Source: an uncultured Clostridia bacterium
GTDB taxonomy: Bacteria; Bacillota; Clostridia; Christensenellales; Borkfalkiaceae
Length of the DNA: 36,645 nucleotides
Direction of reading: 5' to 3'
NCBI GenBank assembly: GCA_947632505.1
Contig: CANRPN010000007.1
Location: 1 to 36,645 of the forward strand
Positions 30,129 to 36,645 of the stretch are shown in pieces. Every line of letters starts with the position of its first letter. Position 1 is the first letter of the stretch. Both the position numbers and the translations under genes were made by a program. The notes under the pieces were generated by a model. That model was not told the DNA's origin, made no database searches, and saw only the letters and a list, made by a program, of their open reading frames with translations.

Positions 30129-31016
30129 ATGGCTAAGGGCTTAGGCAGAGGGCTTTCGGCGCTGTTCAGCGACACGGAGGAGGCCTACGAAAACGCAACC
30201 GAGGGGATCACGGGGGGCGCCACGGAGCTTGCGCTCGCAGATATTTTCCCCAATCCCAACCAGCCGCGCAAGGTGTTCGACGAAAGCGCGCTGCTCGATC
30301 TCACCAACTCCATCAAGGAACACGGCGTGATCAGCCCCATCGTCGTCAACAAGAACCCGGACGGCACTTATATGATCATCGCAGGCGAGCGCAGATACCG
30401 CGCCGCCAAAAAGGCAGGCCTCACCACCATTCCCGCCGTCATCAAGGAGCTCGACGAGCGTGAAGTACAGGAAATTTCCCTCATCGAAAACCTGCAACGG
30501 GAGGACCTCAACCCCATCGAAGCCGCATACGGAATGAAAAAACTCATGGAGGAGTACAACCTCACGCAGGAGGTGCTTGCCGAGCGGCTGGGCAAGTCCA
30601 GACCCGCGATCGCCAATACGTTGCGTCTTTTGACGCTCTCCGAAGAGGTGATCGCGCTCGTGCGGGAGGGTAAACTCTCCTCGGGCCATGCGCGCACGCT
30701 CGTACCCGTTCCCAAGGAGGAGCAGGGCGCGCTCGCGCAGGAATGCGTCAAGGAGGGCTGGTCGGTGCGTGAAACGGAGCGCGCCGTCAAGCAGTTCCTG
30801 AACCCGCCCGAAGTGCTCAATCGCCAAAAGGAGGCGAAAAACGCCCTCGCGAACGCCGAACTCAAACATTTTGTGGAGCGGCTGAGAACGACGTTCAAGA
30901 CAAAAGTTTCCCTCATCGGCACCGAAAAGAAGGGCAGGATCTACATCGACTACTACTCTCGCGACGATTTGGACCGCATCTGCGAGATGCTGGACATCAT
31001 CGACCGTCAGGAGTAA
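30129..31016 (+). CDS. parB: Chromosome-partitioning protein ParB/Spo0J
   Basis: CTP-dependent DNA clamp that loads at parS. 295 residues. N-terminal CTP-binding domain (about 35-125) with NPNQPRKVFD, the GERRYRA motif and ENLQREDLNPIEAA; central HTH domain (about 130-230; YNLTQEVLAERLGKSRPAIANTLRLL, SSGHARTLV); C-terminal dimer domain (about 240-295). GGAGGAG precedes ATG 30129. Its targets, three parS sites, lie about 3 kb upstream in the same window. Confidence 0.97.
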   Translation: MAKGLGRGLSALFSDTEEAYENATEGITGGATELALADIFPNPNQPRKVFDESALLDLTNSIKEHGVISPIVVNKNPDGTYMIIAGERRYRAAKKAGLTTIPAVIKELDEREVQEISLIENLQREDLNPIEAAYGMKKLMEEYNLTQEVLAERLGKSRPAIANTLRLLTLSEEVIALVREGKLSSGHARTLVPVPKEEQGALAQECVKEGWSVRETERAVKQFLNPPEVLNRQKEAKNALANAELKHFVERLRTTFKTKVSLIGTEKKGRIYIDYYSRDDLDRICEMLDIIDRQE

Positions 31017-31176
31017 GAACGCCGATTCACTATATCTTGTGTTTTGCAGGGGGATTCCTCTGCGTTTTGCCACAATATTTTGAAGAGAAAGTCAAAAAAT
31101 CGGCCTTTCTTGGTGAAAATATCCAAAAAAAAGCAAAAAAAAGGTAAAAGTTTCACAAAAAAATTTCCAAATAGTC
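31017..31176. other. Gap after parB
   Basis: AT-rich gap. GCAGGGGGATTCCTCTGC at about 31050-31067 forms a 7-bp hairpin followed by GTTTTGCC, a weak terminator candidate for parAB. The rest is A- and T-rich with no gene seen. Confidence 0.5.
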
Positions 31177-31205
31177 TTGACAAACCCCTCAGAGTGTGAT
31201 ATATT
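31177..31205 (+). promoter_or_regulatory. Promoter of the ABC-importer operon
   Basis: TTGACA (31177-31182), exactly 17 bases, TATATT (31200-31205). Predicted start 31212, giving a 286-base leader before the solute-binding protein ATG at 31498. Confidence 0.85.
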
Positions 31206-31240
31206 TGCGTTAGTGTTGAAATGACGATAGGGGGGAAGTC

Positions 31241-31264
31241 ATGATGCAGAAAGACGTTCGTTAA
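31241..31264 (+). CDS. Possible seven-codon leader peptide
   Basis: ATG ATG CAG AAA GAC GTT CGT TAA encodes MMQKDVR. It is preceded by an excellent ribosome site (GGGGGGAAG, 31230-31238) with ideal spacing and starts 29 bases into the predicted transcript. Its last codons form the 5' arm of the long stem at 31249-31341, so a ribosome on it would open that stem. Too short to be recognised by homology; translation is an inference from the ribosome site. Confidence 0.5.
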   Translation: MMQKDVR

Positions 31265-31341
31265 TCTTTTTTGCTACTCTTTTTTGCCGTTCGCATTGCG
31301 AACAGCATAGGGAGAGCCAAGGAGAGCAACGGACGTCTTTC
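31249..31341 (+). promoter_or_regulatory. Structured leader of the ABC-importer operon
   Basis: A 14-bp stem (31249-31262 with 31328-31341, one G-U) encloses a second 8-bp stem (31277-31284 with 31319-31326, two G-U) and a terminal hairpin GTTCGC-ATT-GCGAAC (31289-31303). There is no clear T-run after it, so it is not a plain terminator. It matches no riboswitch class I can recognise. The remaining leader (31342-31497) is GC-rich with further partial pairing. Confidence 0.6.
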
Positions 31342-31497
31342 TTGTATCGGCCGACCGAAAAGCGGCATTATCGCCCTTCTCTTTTAGGCCGCGGGATCTT
31401 TGCAGCCAAACGCCACCCCCCAGACGGCGGGCGGTTGCGGGAGAAGCGGACCGAGGACAGGGGCGGACACAAGATTCTATTTATAAGAGGTAAAGGA

Positions 31498-34026
31498 ATG
31501 AAGAAGAAACTTTTCAAAAGCGCATCCGTCATTGCTCTTTCCGCAGTGATGTCTTGCGGCGCAGCTGCTGCCTTCGCCGGTTGCGGCGGTGGCGGCACCG
31601 AAGGCGGCGGCAGTACGACGACGGTCTCCGTCTCCATGTTCTGCTCGGATAACGACAGAGCGATGAACGAACAAAACTGCAACGACTGGGCGGCTGAGTA
31701 CACCAAAAAACTGCAAGCGGACGGTACGTTCACTGCGGATCAGAAGATCAAGATCGTCTTCTCTTACCAGTCTGACCCGACCACTTATTTCAACGGACTT
31801 GCGAACTTGGTCGCTTCCAACTCCCAGCCCGACGTGTTCTACGTCTCCCCCAAATATGTGAAGGCGTGGAGCAATGCAAATAAGATCCTCGACATCTCCG
31901 ACGCACTTGCGGCAGACTCCGAGAACCTGACGGGGGAGAGAGGCATTTGGGAGGACGCGCTCGCCCTCTACGGCTATTCCAAGGACAGCAAGTACACCTC
32001 CGGCGACCGCATCACCTTCAATGAGACCACGAATAAGTTCGAAACCGTCAAAGACGGTGTGGAAGTCGGCATCTACGGCCTTCCCAAGGACTATTCCAAC
32101 TTCGGGCTCGGCTTCAACGAAGTGTTCTTCACGGACGCGGTGCGCACCGCCCTCACCACCCAAAAGACGACCGACAGAAAGGGCACTCACGGTGCGGAAT
32201 ATTACAGCAAAGATTTGACGTACGGCTCCGAAAAGGGCATTGTCACCGTAAACGGGCAGGACGCTCCCCTCATCAACATCGGCGTGCCTACCTACTACAA
32301 GCCCTATAACTTCTACCGTTTCGCAAACTACGACCAGGCAGTCGCCGCGGGCGATCCCATGGCATGCTCCGTAGAGAAGTTCACGAACGGCGAAGGCTAC
32401 TGCGTGACGATCCCCGGCTGGCCCGGAGATACTTTCGAGGACGCGAAGAACGATGCCGCTACCGCGAGCAACCCTTGGAAGGACGTCGATACGACGATTG
32501 ACGAAACCATGCAGGATCCGGATGCGACGTACGATACGACGCAGGGCTATATCACCTATACCTATGCGGAATTTTCCGCACTGATGTGGGCGATGACCTA
32601 CTATGTCAACACCTATGACTGGCAGGGCAACGGCTGCGGCGGCGTCAAGACCGCGGACGGCGTCAAGAACGTGTACGGCAGCGACCAATACGACGCAGTG
32701 CTCTATGTGCTTCCTTGGCTCGCAGGCAACGACGCACAGTACAGCAACAACTCGTCCACCAGCGCCGTCAACCCCACCAAGGGCGGACAGGCGATCCAAC
32801 CTTACGAAGTGGGCGATGCCACCTTCACCACTTCCCACAGACAGCTCAACGGCGAGAACGTGGATATTGAAATCCAGTACGGTATCAACAGCGAGAGATA
32901 CATCGAAGCCGTCGGCGCCTTCCACGCCTTCGGTTCCGACTGGAACGGTAACTCCAACAACGCGGGCGACACCACCGAGACCAAGCTCTCCGGCTTCGAC
33001 CTGTTTGCGGCGGGCAACTGCCTCTTCTACGGCGTCGGCACCTGGGACGCAAGTACGTTGAACTGGACCTCCCGTGACTATCTCCGTTACAGACTGATGC
33101 CCACCCCCGTCGCCGAGAGCCATGCGCTCTACTCCCTCGTGAAGGGCGCCGACTATCAGTACGGCGAAGGCGTAAAGGGTTCCGAATACGGCACTTATAA
33201 GTCCTCCTACACCGGTGCGGAGATCATGGCGAACCAGCTCGAACGCCAGGATCAATGGGGCGCGCGTATGGACTCCGTCGGCTACGGCGTGAGCGCATTG
33301 GTTGCAAACCAGGGCTGGAAGAAGGATGCTGCGATCGACCTCGTCAAGTGGCTCACGATCACTCCCGAAACGCAGATCACCCTGACCTACTCGGGCGCTC
33401 AGCTTCCCAACTTCAAGTATCAGTGCAACGACTATTACAACAAGGAGGGCGAATTTGCAAAGATGGTCACCCCCGATAAGCCCGATGAATTCAACGCGGC
33501 TTACAAGGTAGCGCAGGAGATGTATGCGGCCGCCGCACAGTCCGATACGAAGGATATGACCATCCAAGCATGGTTGCAGGAAAAATATCCCGACTATGTG
33601 ACGGGCGAGAAGTTCAACACCTACTATGCGAACGACAAGCTCAGCTCCCTTGCCAACCTCGGCTACGCAATGAGAGCGCTCTACCTCGTGTCCTACACGA
33701 AGGCAGACCGTGACCTTTCCCTCCGCATGCAGTACGGTCTGAATGCGGCGCGCGATGCGGCAATGTACACCTACACCGACGCATGGATCACCGTTCTCGA
33801 TCCTCGCGGCAGCGGCGCTCTGATGGCTTACAACCAGCAGGCTCCCTATGGCAACATGGGCGACATTTTGGACAGCATCCTCTATGCAAAGGATGTGACA
33901 GGCGCGGCAACCCCCATCGCAGGCAAGAGCTATGCAACGCCCGCTTGGTGGTGCCTCAAAAATGCATCCGTATCCGAACAGGAGCTTCAAAAGGCGATCC
34001 AGGAAGAAAAGAACCTGCTCGGCTAA
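31498..34026 (+). CDS. Large extracellular solute-binding lipoprotein (carbohydrate ABC importer)
   Basis: 842 residues, about twice the usual size for this protein class. The signal peptide MKKKLFKSASVIALSAVM.. leads to lipobox FAGC at about residues 27-30, then a Gly-rich linker. A family-1-type ligand-binding pattern is visible: SMFCSDNDRAMNEQNCNDWAAEY near the start, ANLVASNSQPDVFYVSPKYVKAW, and a late AAIDLVKWLTITPETQITLTYSGAQLPN segment. Rich in Tyr, Asp and Asn, as in binders of large glycans. ATG 31498 has AGAGG seven bases upstream; the ORF extends to 31342, but that lies in the structured leader. Two permeases follow. The substrate is unknown; an oligosaccharide is likely by family. 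Confidence 0.88.
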   Translation: MKKKLFKSASVIALSAVMSCGAAAAFAGCGGGGTEGGGSTTTVSVSMFCSDNDRAMNEQNCNDWAAEYTKKLQADGTFTADQKIKIVFSYQSDPTTYFNGLANLVASNSQPDVFYVSPKYVKAWSNANKILDISDALAADSENLTGERGIWEDALALYGYSKDSKYTSGDRITFNETTNKFETVKDGVEVGIYGLPKDYSNFGLGFNEVFFTDAVRTALTTQKTTDRKGTHGAEYYSKDLTYGSEKGIVTVNGQDAPLINIGVPTYYKPYNFYRFANYDQAVAAGDPMACSVEKFTNGEGYCVTIPGWPGDTFEDAKNDAATASNPWKDVDTTIDETMQDPDATYDTTQGYITYTYAEFSALMWAMTYYVNTYDWQGNGCGGVKTADGVKNVYGSDQYDAVLYVLPWLAGNDAQYSNNSSTSAVNPTKGGQAIQPYEVGDATFTTSHRQLNGENVDIEIQYGINSERYIEAVGAFHAFGSDWNGNSNNAGDTTETKLSGFDLFAAGNCLFYGVGTWDASTLNWTSRDYLRYRLMPTPVAESHALYSLVKGADYQYGEGVKGSEYGTYKSSYTGAEIMANQLERQDQWGARMDSVGYGVSALVANQGWKKDAAIDLVKWLTITPETQITLTYSGAQLPNFKYQCNDYYNKEGEFAKMVTPDKPDEFNAAYKVAQEMYAAAAQSDTKDMTIQAWLQEKYPDYVTGEKFNTYYANDKLSSLANLGYAMRALYLVSYTKADRDLSLRMQYGLNAARDAAMYTYTDAWITVLDPRGSGALMAYNQQAPYGNMGDILDSILYAKDVTGAATPIAGKSYATPAWWCLKNASVSEQELQKAIQEEKNLLG

Positions 34027-34037
34027 ACAGTACGCGG

Positions 34038-34071
34038 CTCTGCGGCGTTCCCGCTTGGGAGCGCCGCAGAG
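34038..34071 (+). promoter_or_regulatory. Intercistronic hairpin after the solute-binding protein gene
   Basis: A 15-bp stem (34038-34052 with 34057-34071, one G-U) with a GCTT loop, 12 bases after the stop, followed by A-rich rather than T-rich sequence. It is therefore more likely to protect the upstream mRNA from 3' decay than to terminate, giving more binding protein than permease. Confidence 0.8.
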
Positions 34072-34105
34072 AAAAGTATGAAAAAATTTGTATAAGGAGG
34101 AATTT

Positions 34106-35269
34106 ATGGAAGACACCGTTACCGCAAACGAAGCCGTGCAAGATGAAATCGTTGCGGAAGAGGCTGCCCCCAAAAAGAAGCAGAGAAAGCCGATCAACCA
34201 GGCCAAGCTGCAAGATAACCTTTGGGGCTGGATCTTCTGTATCCCGCTGATCATAGGCACCGTTTGGTTCGTCTATATCTGCTTAGTCTTGGCATTCCTG
34301 CTTTCGTTTACAGACTATACCATTCTCAAAGGCGATATGTTTGCATACGTCGGCGAAATGGGACAGCACATCTTCTCTACTACAAGCGAAACGGGCGAAA
34401 AGATCCTGGAACCCTTCCATTGGTATGCATACGCCTTTACGAATACGATCGTAAGTAAAACGATGACGGGCAAACAGCTCACGGAAGTGTGGCTGTACCT
34501 GTTCAACACCGTGTTCTATATGATCGGTATCCCGATCGGCATGGTGCTCTCGATGTTCTTCGCGGTCTGCATGTCCCGCGACATCAAGGGCGGCAACGTA
34601 TTCAGAGTGCTCTACTACTTCCCCTGCGTTGCAAGTACCATCTCCATCGTCTTTACCTTCAAGCTCATGTTCTCCCAGCAAGGGGTCATGAACGGAATAT
34701 TGGGGCTGAAAGACTATGGCAACGGAGGCGGCTTCCAGTGGATCAACCTGAGCGGCTTTACCGATCTCACCTGGAATAAGATCATCGCCGATACGGGCGG
34801 CACTGTCACCTCTACGTCCACGTTCATGAACGAATCGTTTTGGTGCCAGGGACTTTTGACCAAGGTCATCATCATCGTCATGAGCGTCTGGAAGGGCCTC
34901 GGCGGTACGATCATTCTGTACATAGCCGGTCTTTCGGGCGTGAACGCCGCCACCAAGGAAGCGGCGCAGATCGACGGCGCGAATGGCTGGAAGATCTTCT
35001 GGAAGGTCACCATGCCCGACCTCTACCCCGTCATTTTCTACAACATCGTCACTTCCGTCATCGGCGGTATGCAGATCTACGCAGAACCGACTCTGTTCAT
35101 CGGCGAACAGTACATCACCTCCGGGTATGTCTCGCTGATCTGGAATACGGGTCTGAACGGAATGGGCGCAAAGCCTTCGCAGGGCGCTGCCTACGGCATG
35201 ATCCTCGCAGTCATCATCTTTGTGCTCACGATGTTCCAGTTCTGGCTGGATTCGCGCAATAAGGATTAA
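34106..35269 (+). CDS. Sugar ABC transporter permease, MalF/UgpA type
   Basis: 387 residues. A charged cytoplasmic N-terminus (about 1-45) is followed by six or more membrane segments. The EAA loop that contacts the ATPase is EAAQIDGANGWKIFWKVTMPDLYP (about 290-313). A larger external loop lies between the first and second segments (FTDYTILKGDMFAYVGEMGQ). ATG 34106 has AAGGAGG five bases upstream; the in-frame TTG at 34088 lacks one. Forms the membrane pore with the next gene product. No ATPase gene is in the window. Confidence 0.92.
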   Translation: MEDTVTANEAVQDEIVAEEAAPKKKQRKPINQAKLQDNLWGWIFCIPLIIGTVWFVYICLVLAFLLSFTDYTILKGDMFAYVGEMGQHIFSTTSETGEKILEPFHWYAYAFTNTIVSKTMTGKQLTEVWLYLFNTVFYMIGIPIGMVLSMFFAVCMSRDIKGGNVFRVLYYFPCVASTISIVFTFKLMFSQQGVMNGILGLKDYGNGGGFQWINLSGFTDLTWNKIIADTGGTVTSTSTFMNESFWCQGLLTKVIIIVMSVWKGLGGTIILYIAGLSGVNAATKEAAQIDGANGWKIFWKVTMPDLYPVIFYNIVTSVIGGMQIYAEPTLFIGEQYITSGYVSLIWNTGLNGMGAKPSQGAAYGMILAVIIFVLTMFQFWLDSRNKD

Positions 35270-35283
35270 GGGAGGGAAAATTC

Positions 35284-36336
35284 ATGGAAAACATTGAAAA
35301 TACCGTAGAAAATCCCGTAGTCCAAGAAGAAAAACAGTACTCGTCCTTCCGCTATGCGGTGGGCGCCGTGCTCGCCTTCTTCGGCATCTCCACCAAAACG
35401 CACCGCGCCAGCAAGAAGCGCGCCAAGTTCGTGGGCGATGTGTTCACTTACATCATCCTGCTCTTCGGCTCCTTCCTCATGGTGTATCCCTTCTGGTGGA
35501 TGGTCGCAGGTTCCTTCGCGGATACCGAAACGAGCCGTGCTCTCTTGGAGAAGCTCGTTTGGTGGCCCGAAAAGAGCACCGTCACGGCTGATTTCATCGC
35601 GGAACACTCCGCGGGCGGCGCTTTCTGGAATTACTACTTCTTCTTCACCAAGGGCGTGCAGGTCGTTGAAGCGAGCCTTACCTTCTGGCGCGTGCTCCTC
35701 AACAACTTCATTTACTCGATCGTGCCCGTCGTCGTCGGCGTCATCACGTCGGCCTCCGCAGCTTTCTCGTTCGCCAAGATCAACTGGATCGGCAGAAACG
35801 CAGTGTTCTATTTCCTGCTCGCGGCGATCATGGTCCCCGGCCCCTCTATCATGACGGCCCAGTTCTCCATGTACGACTCGCTTGGCTGGCGCGATAACGG
35901 CTTGGTGCTCATCATCCCCGGCATGTTCGGCTCCATCATGACGGCGTTCTTCATCCGTCAGTTCCTGTTCGGACTTCCCACTTCCATCATCGAGGCGGCG
36001 AAGATCGACGGCGCGGGATATTTCCGTATCTTCTGCGGATTCATCCTTCCCCTCGCAATGCCCGCCATCATGGCGCAGGGCCTGCTGTCCTTCATGGGCT
36101 GCTGGAACAACTACATGGGTTCCTACATCATGATCCCCGGCAACTCCCATGCGGTCAACCTGCCCCACGCGATCGCGGCAATGGATGGCTTCGGCGGAAA
36201 CGGCCCGTTCAGATCGCAGCATTACGGCGCGGTCATCGCGGGTTCCGTCATCTGCGTACTTCCCGTCATGATCTTGTTTGCTTGCTTCCAGAAGCTGATC
36301 ATCGGCTCCTTGATGCTCACGGGTTCCAAGGAATAA
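35284..36336 (+). CDS. Sugar ABC transporter permease, MalG/UgpE type
   Basis: 350 residues. Six membrane segments with a typical MalG N-terminus (FVGDVFTYIILLFGSFLMVYPFWWMVAGSFA) after a charged cytoplasmic leader of about 50 residues. The EAA loop is EAAKIDGAGYFRIFCGFILPLAMP (about 238-261). GGGAGGG eight bases before ATG 35284; 14 bases after the first permease. The operon ends at a UUCG-loop terminator 14 bases beyond the stop. Confidence 0.93.
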   Translation: MENIENTVENPVVQEEKQYSSFRYAVGAVLAFFGISTKTHRASKKRAKFVGDVFTYIILLFGSFLMVYPFWWMVAGSFADTETSRALLEKLVWWPEKSTVTADFIAEHSAGGAFWNYYFFFTKGVQVVEASLTFWRVLLNNFIYSIVPVVVGVITSASAAFSFAKINWIGRNAVFYFLLAAIMVPGPSIMTAQFSMYDSLGWRDNGLVLIIPGMFGSIMTAFFIRQFLFGLPTSIIEAAKIDGAGYFRIFCGFILPLAMPAIMAQGLLSFMGCWNNYMGSYIMIPGNSHAVNLPHAIAAMDGFGGNGPFRSQHYGAVIAGSVICVLPVMILFACFQKLIIGSLMLTGSKE

Positions 36337-36350
36337 CGCAATACGTATGT

Positions 36351-36378
36351 AAAAAACGGAGCTTCGGCTCCGTTTTTT
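36351..36378 (+). terminator. Terminator of the ABC-importer operon
   Basis: 12-bp stem AAAAAACGGAGC/GCTCCGTTTTTT closed by a TTCG tetraloop. Same core as the other ACGGAGC terminators in this window. Confidence 0.95.
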
Positions 36379-36416
36379 CATGCCTTGAATGAAGTTCGGA
36401 TCCTCGGTACACTCCC

Positions 36417-36470
36417 CCCTTTCGGCTCTCTGCGTTCGCCACTTTCCCCCAAACAATTTGGGGGACAGCT
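36417..36470 (+). repeat. Third dispersed repeat type, copy 2
   Basis: CCCTTTCGGCTC, TGCGTTCGCCACTTTCCC, then CCCAAACAATTTGGGGG as hairpin tip and ACAGCTAC. Matches 13307-13345 closely except for the hairpin tip. Confidence 0.7.
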
Positions 36471-36473
36471 ACG

Positions 36474-36554
36474 GTTGAGATTTCTCCGCTTCGCTCATTG
36501 CATTCGCTACGGTCGAAATGACAATAAAAAGCGCTACGCTCCACTCGAAATGAC
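36474..36554 (+). repeat. Dispersed palindromic repeat, copy D plus partial second copy
   Basis: GTTGAGATTTCTCCGCTTCG...GGTCGAAATGAC (36474-36522), then a partial copy ending GCTCCACTCGAAATGAC (36533-36554), identical to the end of copy B. Confidence 0.8.
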
Positions 36555-36601
36555 AAAACGAAAGGCTATTTTACCAACAAATGAAAACTTTCCCAATCCT
36601 C

Positions 36602-36630
36602 TTGACAAATTTGCGTTGGCATATTATAAT
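36602..36630 (+). promoter_or_regulatory. Consensus promoter for a gene beyond the window
   Basis: TTGACA (36602-36607), exactly 17 bases, TATAAT (36625-36630). The gene it serves lies past position 36645. Confidence 0.85.
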
Positions 36631-36645
36631 AAAACCATATTTGAT

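Noticed and set aside
31249-31341. Intrinsic terminator (classical attenuator) in the importer leader
   Set aside because: The long stem is not followed by a T-run; CTTTCTTGTATC is too mixed, so simple attenuation is not supported.
31477-34260. 927-codon minus-strand frame, the longest in the window
   Set aside because: It is exactly antisense to the solute-binding protein, whose product has a signal peptide, lipobox and ribosome site. The antisense product has repetitive Val/Gly/His-rich composition typical of a shadow of GC-biased codons.
36317-36556. 79-codon minus-strand frame at the right end
   Set aside because: Covers the terminator and two dispersed repeats; similar spurious frames occur at the other repeat copies.

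Overview
The window reads as a chromosomal replication-origin region of an anaerobic, Gram-positive-type Bacillota, most likely an uncultured member of the Clostridia. Supporting signs are strong GGAGG-type ribosome sites, some TTG/GTG starts, a YyaC-type sporulation-associated protein, GTP-type PEP carboxykinase, DegV, Jag and Soj/Spo0J, and vegetative promoters close to TTGACA-17-TATAAT. I cannot name a genus from sequence alone. The predicted origin lies at about 20.49-20.79 kb, between rsmG and dnaN. Most genes to its left run leftwards and most to its right run rightwards, as expected for replication leaving the origin in both directions.

Left arm (1-20.4 kb): a zinc-ribbon membrane protein and a lipoprotein; a short alanyl-tRNA synthetase; cysE-cysS; an orphan HTH-like protein with a predicted leaderless transcript; a small-membrane-protein/lgt operon facing an XRE regulator; a DeoR regulator converging on DegV; an XRE regulator divergent from a candidate 130-nt structured small RNA; PEP carboxykinase; an unrecognised 306-residue protein; a large lipoprotein with collagen-like, InlB-type and GLUG-like repeats, controlled by a divergent XRE gene and a pair of operators; an NfeD/flotillin pair; and rsmG with a SLOG-family protein.

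Origin and right arm (20.4-31 kb): the rsmG-dnaN gap has DnaA-box-like sites, a short GC cluster and six DnaA-trio triplets, arranged like the Bacillus unwinding system. dnaA itself and recF are absent. dnaN is followed in the same direction by rpmH, rnpA, yidD, yidC (with an unusually large extracytoplasmic insertion) and jag. Then come a small protein, yyaC, a CvpA-like protein, three parS sites, ftsH and parA-parB. Origin, parS and parAB therefore lie within 11 kb of each other.

Distal right (31-36.6 kb): a carbohydrate-type ABC importer (large solute-binding lipoprotein plus two permeases, no ATPase) behind a 286-nt structured leader with a seven-codon upstream ORF. The Shine-Dalgarno region of that upstream ORF is complementary over 12 contiguous bases to the C-rich loop of the candidate small RNA 20 kb away. 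Palindromic dispersed repeats occur in many of the intergenic spaces.
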